NCBI GenBank assembly: GCA_964017155.1
Contig: OZ024861.1
Location: forward strand, 14,289,912-14,353,911
Direction: 5' to 3'
From: Oasisia sp. SBJ-2009
Lineage: Eukaryota > Annelida > Polychaeta > Sabellida > Siboglinidae
DNA: 64,000 nucleotides
Shown: positions 46,507 to 59,514 of the stretch, in pieces
How the letters are laid out: every line of letters starts with the position of its first letter
Numbering within the stretch: position 1 is the first letter of the stretch
Translations under genes and position numbers: made by a program
The notes under the pieces: generated by a model
The model's input: only the letters and a program-made list of their open reading frames with translations
The model's database searches: none
Told to the model about the DNA's origin: nothing

Positions 46507-48747
46507 ATGTGCACGGTGTCAAACAAAATTGAAAACAGCAGGCTCAATGCTTACATATGTCCACATTCCTTCACCCCACTGGCGTCAAAGACGCAAATCC
46601 CACCGCGATGCGGTCGAGATTACACTAAAGAAACTGGCATCTGTCGCCAGCATTCGGCTGCGCGGCAAAGTAATGGCGGCAAACCGGAAGACGCGCCACA
46701 ACAATACCGTGACGTCACGACATTACGGCAGACGTGCCATTTTCGTTCCCGGCGACGTCAAATTTCAAGATGGCGACGCCTTTGATCTAAGCAAACTGGG
46801 GGGGAGGCGCTTTCTTCCACGTTTACTTCGTTCTTTCAATGTTTTACTTGCGCTAGCTTATTTCGCAATAAGGTACACACATAGGACTACAGTTGTATTA
46901 TGGTACGACGGCCTGTGCGACATTCGGGTACTTTTTATGCACGATGCAAGTCAATGTGCGTGGCGTATAACACCGATTAGATTCAACAATGCAAGACTCT
47001 CTCCATTGATTTTTAGACCAAATATATCAGGCCTGCTGCGTCCGCGCGTATTAAAACCACTGCACTACCCTACCCGCGCCTCTGGTAATTAAGTTTCAAA
47101 CCTAGGAGCAATTGAGGTTGGCTTGCATTCTGCGCAAGTGCCTAATTCTTGTCGGAAATGGAACAGAATATTCATATTCGTGTACTCATTCACAGTACAC
47201 TGTATATGGTGCATACCACTCTTCGATGAGTTGTCTCAAAGTCTCAAGCAGCTTTCCACCTATGCCTAGGCAAATAGACGTTTGGACAGTATCTAATTTC
47301 ACATTCGTACTGCTGAGCTTCAAACTACTACACTCAACGACAGAAGTTCCCTTCACTGTGTTGGCAATCTACTCTCTGCGATCTGGAACTCTAAAACGTC
47401 TTAACGGCGACGCCACGAGGGCTGTATGCAGGCTGTGCATAGATGTATCTGAAGCATTATATGACATTCCATGCGATAAAAGACGTTCGTTCGCATACAG
47501 TCTAGATTTACTCTGTAGCGTAATACGCTTTGTAGGACGTACAATGTGTGTAGCTAGCTCAACATCAATGATTATATGATGCGACCATTGCCTGTTAGTT
47601 GCTTTGTGGTTTCGTTTTCATGTTGAACTGGCGACATGTCTGCTCTTTGGTTTCAGGTCTTCCTATTTGAGACCGACGTGTGAGCGACACAGACCGTCTG
47701 AGAATGAGACGCGCGAGTAGTGATGAACCCCACGCATGTCTAGTATATCACTTCGTAGTTGTCTGGGTAGTTTGGAACAACCCTTGGTTTCTCGTATGGC
47801 TCTTCGCCATCGCTGTTATGTCTAGCCGTTGGCGTTACCTGTTTGTCGGCACAGCGCTCATGACACGGCCAAAGAGCTGGCCTGTTGGCACTGATCACTG
47901 TAGCATATGCTATTGTTTCCAAGGCAATGTAACAACATATGCATTCGAACTCCGTCACTACCTAGATACAAATCTGCGTGCCGAGATATGTGTGACTGCA
48001 ATAAATATGGGTCTCAAAACATCGAATGATCTCTACACTTGTCTTTGAAGGAAGACATGTCAAATGCGTACCCTTGAGTTACACTATTGCAAAGAAAGAG
48101 GCACTTGTGTAGGTTGCCTTGGCATGCTGATTCCTAAGTATGCTGTTTCCAGTCGAGATGAATGCGTTGTGCTTGGTGTCATGACGGTCAAAGAATCATC
48201 TACTCACCTGTATTGAGTGGGTGTATGTGTACAAGCGATAATGTGTGTGGCATTCGCCGCGCGAATGGTGCTTATGCATATCAGTTTTAATATACTTTCC
48301 GCGGTGCGATCCCGGCCTCTTACACAAGTTTCGTTTCATGTGCATTATTTTGCATCATATTTTGACATTGCGTATCTTGAAATACATCATATAGCGTGAA
48401 CAACAGCTCGATCAATCGTCTGAGTAAAACGTTTCGATTGTGAGAACTGCAACATCAAAAGTAATGTCCACTCGCACTAGCTGTGATATATGTATCGATG
48501 TCATGCTATCGTTGATTTGATTCTCCCAGTGATCGGCCTACATTATCATCTACCTCAACATGTTATATAAAAAAAATAACTTGATAAAAAGAACGCTTCA
48601 CCCACTGTCGAATGACTGTTCCGCGTCGCCAATCTTCACATAATCGGGCCTGGTCGGTCAGTAATGCTGCCAGAAGTATTCGGCCACGTGTCGCTGTATC
48701 TTCACCGGGCGCAGACACCTGAGAAAAAACAATAAAAAAGCGTTACA
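46507..48747. repeat. Satellite unit 16, type beta
   Basis: 2241 bp. CRE at 46710-46717, poly-G of 7. It is a sister of unit 15. Private changes are TGTACTCATTC near 47182, CTGTGCATAG near 47433 and TTTCATGTTGAAC near 47616. Confidence 0.95.
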
Positions 48748-49445
48748 ATGTGCACGGTGTCTAACAAAATTGAAAACAGCAGGCTCAATGCTTACATATG
48801 TCCACATTCCTTCACCCCACTGGCGTCAAAGACGCAAATCCCACTGCGATGCGGTCGAGATTACACTAAAGAAACTGGCATCTGTCGCCAGCATTCGGCT
48901 GCGCGGCAAAGTAATGGCGGCAAACCGGAAGACGCGCCACAACAATACCGTGACGTCACGACATTACGGCAGACGTGCCATTTTCGTTCTCGGCGACGTC
49001 AAATTTCAAGATGGCGACGCCTTTGATCTAAGCAAACTGGGGGGAGGCGCTTTCTTCCACGTTTACTTCGTTCTTTCAATGGTTTACTTGCGCTAGCTTA
49101 TTTCGCAATAAGGTACACACATAGGACTACAGTTGTTTTATGGTACGTCGGCCTGTGCGACATTCGGGTACTTTTTATGCACGATGCAAGTCAATGTGCG
49201 TGGCGTATAACACCGATTAGATTCAACAATGCCAGACTCTCTCCATTGATTTTTAGACCAAATATATCAGGCCTGCTGCGTCCGCGCGTATTCAAACCAC
49301 TGCACTACCCTACCCGCGCCTCTTGTAATGAAGTTTCAAACCTAGGAGCAATTGAGGTTGGCTTGCATTGTACGCAAGTGCCTAATTCTTGTCGGAAATG
49401 GAACAGAATATTCATATTCGTGTTCTCATTCACAGTACACTGTAT

Positions 49446-51271
49446 TGTATTCAAACACAAATTGCAGCAATGCATGAATCGGGATCCCACGATTGGTGGA
49501 AGCATATGAAAACAATAATGGGACTTAAAACAAATGGCAATTCATGCATGCAAGGTCTAGCTAACAAAACAACGGATGGTGATTGTGGCTTACTGGCCAA
49601 TACAATGAATGATTTCTTTGTGTCTGTGAGTGACCATTTGCCTCGGTTAAATAAGAACCACAAGGTGTTCGACGTTAACGAGGAACTGCCGGATCAGTAT
49701 GTGATAAGCGTATATACTACGTTTAAAGCTTTGGAGAGTGATAAAGCCAACAAGGCTACTGGGCCTGACAACATCCCTGCATGGGTGTTAAGAAACTATG
49801 CAAATGTTCTCGCCCCTCCATTAACTGCTATTTTTAACAATTCACTAAGAAAAGGTGTACTCCCTATGGAATGGAAAATGGCCAATGTAATACCGTTGCC
49901 AAAAACAAGCCCCCCTGTGTCGATTGAAAAAGACATTAGACCAATTTCACTAACTCCAATAGCTACCAAGGTGTTTGAATCAATAATAATGAAATGGGTG
50001 GATGAAACAATTGAAGGTGAAATTGATGCTAAGCAATTTGGAGGAATTAGCGGAACGTCCACAACAGATGTTCTTGTCGAAATGGTTCATATGTGGTATA
50101 AGGCGACAGATAAATTGAATTCTTATGTCAGAGTTGTAATGCTAGACTTTAGCAAAGCGTTTGATCTTATTAATCATCATTTGTTGCAAGATAAGCTACA
50201 ATCGTATGGGTTGCCCGCACATATTTTAAGATGGATGGCAACATTTCTATTAGACAGAACTCAACGAGTAAAAATAGGAAATGAATATTCCCATTCTGGT
50301 CATCCCAATGGGGGAGTACCGCAAGGGACATTGTCTGGACCTAAATGTTTCCTTGTTTACATAAATGATTTAAGAACGACTGTTCCACTATATAAGTATG
50401 TAGATGATAGTACGTTATTTGAAATATGCGACAGAAAGGGTGTATCTGTTATACAAGGGTCGGTTGATATTGCTGCTAGATGGACAGAAAAGAATGACAT
50501 GAAAATTAATTCCGAAAAATCAAAAGAAATAATCATTAGTTTTGCACAAGATGGCAATTTCAGAAGCACTATCCCGAATATAAAAATTGATGGGAGGGAT
50601 GTAGCACAAGTTTGCCATGCCAAACTATTAGGTGTGACCATTTCTCAGGATCTGACATGGAACAAACACGTAGATACTATTGTGAAAAAAGCTGGTAAAC
50701 GCTTGTACATGTTATATCAGTTAAAGCGTGCAGGGATTACACAGAAAGATCTGGTCAGTGTATATGTTAGTGTGGTGAGACCAGTTCTAGAATATGCATG
50801 TCCTGTATGGCACACTAACTTGCCCCAATATTTGTCTGACAATATTGAAGTTATACAAAAAAGGGCATTAAAATGTATTTTTCCTGGATTGGGTTACGCG
50901 GAGATACTAAGACGTGTTAACCTGGATACGTTGAATGTAAGACGGGAGAGCATTTGTCAAAAATATTTTGATAAAATTAAAGTCGGCACACATAGATTAA
51001 ATTATCTGCTGCCTGACAAAAGACATACCGAGTATAATATTAGACAAGAAAATGTGTACCCGTTACCAGTTACTAGAACGAATAGATTCCGTAACTCCTT
51101 TATACCGTGGGCTTTATACAACTGTCAGTAAAAAGGTTATTAGTACGGTATGATTTGCGGTATCAAATGTATTTCTATTGTATTTGTATGATGTTTTGAT
51201 GAGTCAATTGTAACCTATTGTAATGTCAATCCAACTCAGTTGAGTTGCTAATAAAACTTATGTTATTATTA
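49446..51271 (+). mobile_element. CR1/L2-type non-LTR retrotransposon, 5'-truncated, copy 4
   Basis: The copy is 1826 bp with an identical insertion point and GTAT duplication (49442-49445 and 51272-51275). It is the most diverged of the four copies, yet still without any indel or stop. Confidence 0.93.
49470..51131 (+). CDS. Reverse transcriptase of the non-LTR element, copy 4
   Basis: The frame is intact over 553 codons with catalytic motifs A (Asp226), B (PQG) and C (YVDD). Amino-acid differences from copy 2 are I30L, K72E, V91D, A166T, L205M and L240Q. Several are non-conservative, so relaxed constraint is likely. The silent site at 50729 is T, as in copy 2. The open frame extends upstream into the satellite to ATG 49398. 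Confidence 0.95.
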   Translation: MHESGSHDWWKHMKTIMGLKTNGNSCMQGLANKTTDGDCGLLANTMNDFFVSVSDHLPRLNKNHKVFDVNEELPDQYVISVYTTFKALESDKANKATGPDNIPAWVLRNYANVLAPPLTAIFNNSLRKGVLPMEWKMANVIPLPKTSPPVSIEKDIRPISLTPIATKVFESIIMKWVDETIEGEIDAKQFGGISGTSTTDVLVEMVHMWYKATDKLNSYVRVVMLDFSKAFDLINHHLLQDKLQSYGLPAHILRWMATFLLDRTQRVKIGNEYSHSGHPNGGVPQGTLSGPKCFLVYINDLRTTVPLYKYVDDSTLFEICDRKGVSVIQGSVDIAARWTEKNDMKINSEKSKEIIISFAQDGNFRSTIPNIKIDGRDVAQVCHAKLLGVTISQDLTWNKHVDTIVKKAGKRLYMLYQLKRAGITQKDLVSVYVSVVRPVLEYACPVWHTNLPQYLSDNIEVIQKRALKCIFPGLGYAEILRRVNLDTLNVRRESICQKYFDKIKVGTHRLNYLLPDKRHTEYNIRQENVYPLPVTRTNRFRNSFIPWALYNCQ

Positions 51272-52817
51272 GTATATGGTGCATACCACTCTTCGATGAG
51301 TTGTCTCAAAGTCTCAAGCAGCTTTCCACCTATGCCTAGGCAAATAGACGTTTGGACAGTATCTAATTTCACATTCGTACTGCTGAGCTTCAAACTACTA
51401 CACTCAACGACAGAAGTTCCCTTCACTGTGTTGGCAATCTACTCTCTGCGATCTGGAACTCTAAAACGTCTTAACGGCGACGCCACGAGGGCTGTATGCA
51501 GGCTGCGCATAGATGTATCTGAAGCATTATATGACATTCCATGCGATAAAAGACGTTCGTTCGCATACAGTCATGATTTACTCTGTAGTGTAATACGCTT
51601 TATAGGACGTACAATGTGTGTAGCTAGCTCAACATCAATGATTATATGATGCGATCATTGCCTGTTAGTTGCTTTGTGGTTTCGTTTTCATATTGAACTG
51701 GCGACATGTCTGCTCTTTGGTTTCAGGTCTTCCTATTTGAGACCGACGTGTGAGCGACACAGACCGTCTGAGAATGAGACGCGCGAGTAGTGATGAACCC
51801 CACGCATGTCTAGTATATCACTTCGTAGTTGTCTGGGTAGTTTGGAACAACCCTTGGTTTCTCGTATGGCTCTTCGCCATCGCTGTTATGTCTAGCCGTT
51901 GGCGTTACCTCTTTTTCGGCACAGCGCTCATGACACGGCCAAAGAGCTGGCCTGTTGGCACTGATCACTGTAGCATATGCTATTGTTTCCAAGGCAATGT
52001 AACAACATATGCATTCGAACTCCGTCAATACCTAGATACAAATCTGCGTGCCGAGATATGCGTGACTGCAATAAATATGGGTCTCAAAACATCGAATGAT
52101 CTCTACACTTGTCTTTGAAGGAAGACATGTCAAATGTGTACCCTTGAGTTACACTATTGCAAAGAAAGAGGGACTTGTGTAGGTTGCCTTGGCATGCTGA
52201 TTCCTAAGTATGCTGTTTCCAGTCGAGATGAATGCGTTGTGCTTGGTGTCATGACGGTCAAAGAATCATCTACTCACCTGTATTGAGTGGGTGTATGTGT
52301 ACAAGCGATAATGTGTGTGGCATTCGCCGCGCGAATGGTGCTTATGCATATCAGTTTTAATATACTTTCCGCGGTGCGATCCCGGCCTCTTACACAAGTT
52401 TCGTTTCATGTGCATTATTTTGCATCATATTTTGACATTGCGTATCTTGAAATACATCATATAGCGTGAACAACAGCTCGATCAATCGTCTGAGTAAAAC
52501 GTTCCGATTGTGAGAACTGCAACATCAAAACTAATGTCCACTCGCACTAGCTGTGATATATGTATCGATGTCATGCTATCGTTGATTTGATTCTCCCAGT
52601 TATCGGCCTACATTATCATCTACCTCAACATGTTATATAAAAAAAATAACTTGATAAAAACAACGCTTCACCCACTGTCGAATGACTGTTCCGCGCCGCC
52701 AATCTTCACATCATCGGGCCTGGTCGGTCAGTAATGCTGCCAGAAGTATTCGGCCACGTGTCGCTGTATCTTCACCGGACGCAGACACCTGAGAAAAAAC
52801 AATAAAAAAGTGTTACA

Positions 52818-55063
52818 ATGTGCACGGTGTCTAACAAAATTGAAAACAGCAGGCTCAATGCTTACATATGTCCACATTCCTTCATCCCACTGGCGTCAAA
52901 GACGCAAATCCCACCGCGATGCGGTCGAGATTACACTAAAGAAACTGGCATCTGTCGCCAGGATTTGGCTGCGCGGCAAAGAAATGGCGGCAAACCGGAA
53001 GACGCGCCACAACAATACCGTGACGTCATGACATTACGGCAGACGTGCCATTTTCGTTCCCGGCGACGTCCAATTTCAAGATGGCGACGCCTTTGATCTA
53101 AGCAAACTGGGGGGGGGGGGAGGCGCTTTCTTCCACGTTTACTTCGTTCTTTCAATATTTTACTTGCGCTAGCTTATTTCGCAATAAGGTACACACATAG
53201 GACTACAGTTGTATTATGGTACGACGGCCTGTGCGACATTCGGGTACTTTTTATGCACGATGCAAGTCAATGTGCGTGGCGTATAACACCGATTAGATTC
53301 AACAATGCCAGACTCTCTCCATTGATTTTTAGACCAAATATATCAGGCCTGCTTCGTCCGCGCGTATTAAAGCCACTGCACTACCCTACCCGCGCCTCTT
53401 GTAATGAAGTTTCAAACCTAGGAGCAATTGAGGTTGGCTTGCATTGTGCGCAAGTGCCTAATTCTTGTCGGAAATGGAACAGAATATTCATATTCGTGTT
53501 CTCATTCACAGTACACTGTATATGGTGCATACCACTCTTCGATGAGTTGTCTCAAAGTCTCAAGCAGCTTTCCACCTATGCCTAGGCAAATAGACGTTTG
53601 GACAGTATATCATTTCACATTCGTACTGCTGAGCTTCAAACTACTACACTCAACGACAGAAGTTCCCTTCACTGTGTTGGCAATCTACTCTCTGCGATCT
53701 GGAACTCTAAAACGTCTTAACGGCGACGCCACGAGGGCTGTATGCAGGCTGCGCATAGATGTATCTGAAGCATTCTATGACATTCCATGCGATAAAAGAC
53801 GTTCGTTCGCATACAGTCTAGATTTACTCTGTAGTGTAATACGCTTTGTAGGACGTACAATGTGTGTAGCTAGCTCAACATCAATGATTATAAGATGCGA
53901 CCATTGCCTGTTAGTTGCTTTGTGGTTTCGTTTTCATATTGAACTGGCGACATGTCTGCTCTTTGGTTTCAGGTCTTCCTATTTGAAACCGACGTGTGAG
54001 CGACACAGACCGTCTGAGAATGAGACGCGCGAGTAGTGATGAACCCCACGCATGTCTAGTATATCACTTCGTAGTTGTCTGGGTAGTTTGGAACAACCCT
54101 TCGTTTCTCGTATGGCTCTTCGCCATCGCTGTTATGTCTAGCCGTTGGCGTTACCTGTTTGTCGGCACAGCGCTCATGACACGGCCAAAGAGCTGGCCTG
54201 TTGGCACTGATCACTGTAGCATAGGCTATTGTTTCCAAGGCAATGTAACAACATATGCATTCGAACTCCGTCACTACCTAGATACAAATCTGCGTGCCGA
54301 GATATGTGTGACTGCAATAAATATGGGTCTCAAAACATCGAATGATCTCTACACTTGTCTTTGAAGGAAGACATGTCAAATGCGTACCCTTGAGTTACAC
54401 TATTGCAAAGAAAGAGGCACTTGTGTAGGTTGCCTTGGCATGCTGATTCCTAAGTATGCTGTTTCCAGTCGAGATGAATGCGTTGTGCTTGGTGTCATGA
54501 CGGTCAAAGAATCATCTACTCACCTGTATTGAGTGGGTGTATGTGTACAAGCGATAATGTGTGTGGCATTCGCCGCGCGAATGGTGCTTATGCATATCAG
54601 TTTTAATATACTTTCCGCGGTGCGATCCCGGCCTCTTACACAAGTTTCGTTTCATGTGCATTATTTTGCATCATATTTTGACATTGCGTATCTTGAAATA
54701 CATCATATAGCGTGAACAATAGCTCGATCAATCGTCTGAGTAAAACGTTCCGATTGTGAGAACTGCAACATCAAAATTAATGTCCACTCGCACTAGCTGT
54801 GATATATGTATCGATGTCATGCTATCGTTGATTTGATTCTCCCAGTGATCGGCCTACATTATCATCTACCTCAACATGTTATATAAAAAAAATAACTTGA
54901 TAAAAACAACGCTTCACCCACTGTCGAATGACTGTTCCGCGCCGCCAATCTTCACATCATCGGGCCTGGTCGGTCAGTAATGCTGCCAGAAGTATTCGGC
55001 CACGTGTCGCTGTATCTTCACCGGGCGCAGACACCTGAGAAAAAACAATAAAAAAGCGTTACA
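52818..55063. repeat. Satellite unit 18, type beta
   Basis: 2246 bp. CRE at 53021-53028 (followed by TGACA rather than CGACA), poly-G of 12. It is clearly diverged in the promoter region: CAGGATTTGGC near 52959, CAAAGAAATGG near 52977 and GACGTCCAATTT near 53066. It has TATAAGATGCGACC near 53890, which removes a stop codon and lengthens a chance frame. The AATAAA tract before it reads AAGTGTTAC instead of AAGCGTTAC. Confidence 0.95.
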
Positions 55064-57311
55064 ATGTGCACGGTGTCTAACAAAATTGAAAACAGCAGGC
55101 TCAATGCTTACATATGTCCACATTCCTTCACCCCACTGGCGTCAAAGACGCAAATCCCACCGCGATGCGGTCGAGATTACAACAAAGAAACTGGCATCTG
55201 TCGCCAGCATTCGGCTGCGCGGCAAAGTAATGGCGGCAAACCGGAAGACGCGCCACAACAATACCGTGACGTCACGACATTACGGCAGACGTGCCATTTT
55301 CGTTCCCGGCGACGTCAAATTTCAAGATGGCGACGCCTTTGATCTAAGCAAACTGGGGGGGGGGAGGCGCTTTCTTCCACGTTTACTTCGTTCTTTCAAT
55401 GTTTTACTTGCGCTAGCTTATTTCGCAATAAGGTACACATATAGGACTACAGTTGTATTATGGTACGACGGCCTGTGCGACATTCGGGTACTTTTTATGC
55501 ACGATGCAAGTCAATGTGCGTGGCGTATAACACCGATTAGATTCAACAATGCCAGACTCTCTCCATTGATTTTTAGACCAAATATATCAGGCCTGCTGCG
55601 TCCGCGCGTATTAAAACCACTGCACTACCCTACCCGCGCCTCTTGTAATGAAGTTTCAAACCTAGGAGCAATTGAGGTTGGCTTGCATTGTGCGCAAGTG
55701 CCTAATTCTTGTCGGAAATGGAACAGAATATTCATATTCGTGTTCTCATTCACAGTACACTGTATATGGTGCATACCACTCTTCGATGAGTTGTCTCAAA
55801 GTCTCAAGCAGCTTTCCACCTATGCCTAGGCAAATAGACGTTTCGACAGTATCTAATTTCACATTCGTACTGCTGAGCTTCAAACTACTACACTCAACGA
55901 CAGAAGTTCCCTTCACTGTGTTGGCAATCTACTCTCTGCGATCTGGAACTCTAAAACGTCTTAACGGCGACGCCACGAGGGCTGTATGCAGGCTGCGCAT
56001 AGATGTATCTGAAGTATGATATGCCATTCCATGCGATAAAAGACGTTCGTTCGCATACAGTCTAGATTTACTCTGTAGTGTAATACGCTTTGTAGGACGT
56101 ACAATGTGTGTAGCTAGCTCAACATCAATGATTATATGATGCGACCATTGCCTGTTAGTTGCTTTGTGGTTTCGTTTTCATATTGAACTGGCGACATGTC
56201 TGCTCTTTGGTTTCAGGTCTTCCTATTTGAGAGCGACGTACGTGTGAGCGACACAGACCGTCTGAGAATGAGACGCGCGAGTAGTGATGAACCCCACGCA
56301 TGTCTAGTATATCACTTCGTAGTTGTCTGGGTAGTTTGGAACAACCCTTGGTTTCTCGTATGGCTCTTCGCCATCGCTGTTATGTCTAGCCGTTGGCGTT
56401 ACCTGTTTGTCGGCACAGCGCTCATGACACGGCCAAAGAGCTGGCCTGTTGGCACTGATCACTGTAGCATATGCTATTGTTTCCAAGGCAATGTAACAAC
56501 ATATGCATTCGAACTCCGTCACTACCTAGATACAAATCTGCGTGCCGAGATATGTGTGACTGCAATAAATATGGGTCTCAAAACATCGAATGATCTCTAC
56601 ACTTGTCTTTGAAGGAAGACATGTCAAATGCGTACCCTTGAGTTACACTATTGCAAAGAAAGAGGCACTTGTGTAGGTTGCCTTGGCATGCTGATTCCTA
56701 AGTATGCTGTTTCCAGTCGAGATGAATGCGTTGTGCTTGGTGTCATGACGGTCAAAGAATCATCTACTCACCTGTATTGAGTGGGTGTATGTGTACAAGC
56801 GATAATGTGTGTGGCATTCGCCGCGCGAATGGTGCTTATGCATATCAGTTTTAATATACTTTCCGCGGTGCGATCCCGGCCTCTTACACAAGTTTCGTTT
56901 CATGTGCATTATTTTGCATCATATTTTGACATTGCGTATCTTGAAATACATCATATAGCGTGAACAATAGCACGATCAATCGTCTGAGTAAAACGTTTCG
57001 ATTGTGAGAACTGCAACATCAAAACTAATGTCCACTCGCACTAGCTGTGATACATGTATCGATGTGATGCTATCGTTGATTTGATTCTCCCAGTGATCGG
57101 CCTACATTATCATCTACCTCAACATGTTATATAGACAAAATAACTTGATAAAAACAACGCTTCACCCACTGTCGAATGACTGTTCCGCGTCGCCAATCTT
57201 CACATCATCGGGCCTGGTCGGTCAGTAATGCTGCCAGAAGTATTCGGCCACGTGTCGCTGTATCTTCACCGGGCGCAGACACCTGAGAAAAAACAATAAA
57301 ACAGCGTTACA
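55064..57311. repeat. Satellite unit 19, type beta
   Basis: 2248 bp. CRE at 55267-55274, poly-G of 10. TTACAACAAAG near 55179 replaces TTACACTAAAG, a state shared with units 21 and 22. It carries ACGTACGTGTG near 56236. Its 3' end has GATACATGTATCGATGTGATGC near 57050 and ATATAGACAAAAT near 57129. Confidence 0.95.
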
Positions 57312-59514
57312 ATGTGCACGGTGTCTAACAAAATTGAAAACAGCAGGCTCAATGCTTACATATGTCCACATTCCTTCACCCCACTGGCGTCAAAGACGCA
57401 AATCCCACCGCGATGCGGTCGAGATTACACTAAAGAAACTGGCATCTGTCGCCAGCATTCGGCTGCGCGGCAAAGTAATGGCGGCAAACCGGAAGACGCG
57501 CCACAACAATACCGTGACGTCACGACATTACGGCAGACGTGCCATTTTCGCTCCCGGCGACGTCAAATTTCAAGATGGCGACGCCTTTGATCTAAGCAAA
57601 CTGGGGGGGAGGCGCTTTCTTCCACTTTTACTTCGTTCTTTCAATGTTTTACTTGCGCTAGCTTATTTCGCAATAAGGTACACACATAGGAATACAGTTG
57701 TACTATGGTACGACGGCCTGTGCGACATTCGGGTACTTTATATGCACGATGCAAGTCAATGTGCGTGGCGTATAACACCGATTAGATTCAACAATGCCAG
57801 ACTCTCTCCATTGATTTTTAGACCAAATATATCAGGCCTGCTGCGTCCGCGCGTATTAAAACCACTGCACTACCCTACCCGCGCCTCTTGTAATGAAGTT
57901 TCAAACCTAGGAACAATTGAGGTTGGCTTACATTCTGCGCAAGTGCCTAATTCTTGTCGGAAATGGAACAGAATATTCATATTCGTGTTCTCATTCACAG
58001 TACACTGTATATGGTGCATACCACTCTTCGATGAGTTGTCTCAAAGTCTCAAGCAGCTTTCCACCTATACCTAGGCAAATAGACGTTTGGACAGTATCTA
58101 ATTTCACATTCGTACTGCTGAGCTTCAAACTACTACACTCAACGACAGAAGTTCCCTTCACTGTGTTGGCAATCTACTCTCTGCGATCTGGAACTCTAAA
58201 ACGTCTTAAAGGCGACGCCACGAGGGCTGTACGCAGGCTGCGCATAGATGTATCTGAAGCATTATATGCCATTCCATGCGATAAAAGACGTTCGTTCGCA
58301 TACACTCTAGATTTACTCTGTAATGTAATACGCTTTGTAGGACGTACAATGTGTGTAGCTAGCTCAACATCAATGATTATATGATGCGACCATTGCCTGT
58401 TAGTTGCTTTGTGGTTTCGTTTTCATATTGAACTGGCGACATGTCTGCTCTTTGGTTTCAGGTCTTCCTATTTGAGACCGACGTGTGAGCGACACAGACC
58501 GTCTGAGAATGAGACGCGCGAGTAGTGGTGAACCCCACGCATGTCTAGTATATCACTTCGTAGTTGTCTGGGTAGTTTGGAACAACCCTTGGTTTCTCGT
58601 ATGGCTCTTCGCCATCGCTGTTATGTCTAGCCGTTGGCGTTACCTGTTTGTCGGCACAGCGCTCATGACACGGCCAAAGAGCTGGCCTGTTGGCACTGAT
58701 CACTGTAGCATATGCTATTGTTTCCAAGGCAATGTAACAACATATGCATTCGAACTCCGTCACTACCTAGATACAAATCTGCGTGCCGAGATATGTGTGA
58801 CTGCAATAAATATGGGTCTCAAAACATGGAATGATCTCTACACTTGTCTTTGAAGGAAGACATGTCAAATGCGTACCCTTGAGTTACACTATTGCAAAGA
58901 AAGAGGCACTTGTGTAGGTTGCCTTGGCATGCTGATTCCTAAGTATGCTGTTTCCAGTCGAGATGAATGCGTTGTGCTTGGTGTCATGACGGTCAAAGAA
59001 TCATCTACTCACCTGTATTGAGTGGGTGTATGTGTACAAGCGATAATGTGTGTGGCATTCGCCGCGCGAATGGTGCTTATGCATATCAGTTTTAATATAC
59101 ATTCCGCGGTGCGATCCCGGCCTCTTACACAAGTTTCGTTCTTGAAATACATCATATAACGTGAACAATAGCTCGATCAATCGTCTGAGTAAAACGTTTC
59201 GATTGTGAGAACTGCAACATCAAAACTAATGTCCACTCGCACTAGCTGTGTTACATGTATCGATGTCATGCTATCGTTGATTTGATTCTCCCAGTGATCG
59301 GCCTACATTATCATCTACCTCAACATGTTATATATAAAAAAGTAACTTGATAAAAACAACGCTTCACCCACTGTCGAATGACTGTTCCGCGTCGCCAATC
59401 TTCACATCATCGGGCCTGGTCGGTCAGTAATGCTGCCAGAAGTATTCGGCCACGTGTCGCTGTATCTTCACCGGGCGCAGACACCTGAGAAAAAAACAAT
59501 AAAACAGCGTTACA
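57312..59514. repeat. Satellite unit 20, beta with 40-bp deletion
   Basis: 2203 bp. CRE at 57515-57522, poly-G of 7. It is the first unit with the 40-bp deletion (junction at 59140/59141, TTTCGTT joined to CTTGAAATAC). It also has TTTCGCTCCC near 57547, TTAAAGGCG near 58206 and TGTTACATGTATC near 59249. Confidence 0.95.

Larger units (their letters stand above)
48748..52817. repeat. Satellite unit 17, carries RT copy 4
   Basis: 4070 bp. CRE at 48951-48958, poly-G of 6. The left flank of the insertion lacks CGTGCGTATT (it reads CGCGCGTATTC) and has CATTGTACGC, so this unit separated earlier from the other RT units. Private changes include TGTTTTATGGTACGTCGG near 49134, CAGTCATGATTT near 51568 and CTCTTTTTCGG near 51909. 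Confidence 0.95.
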
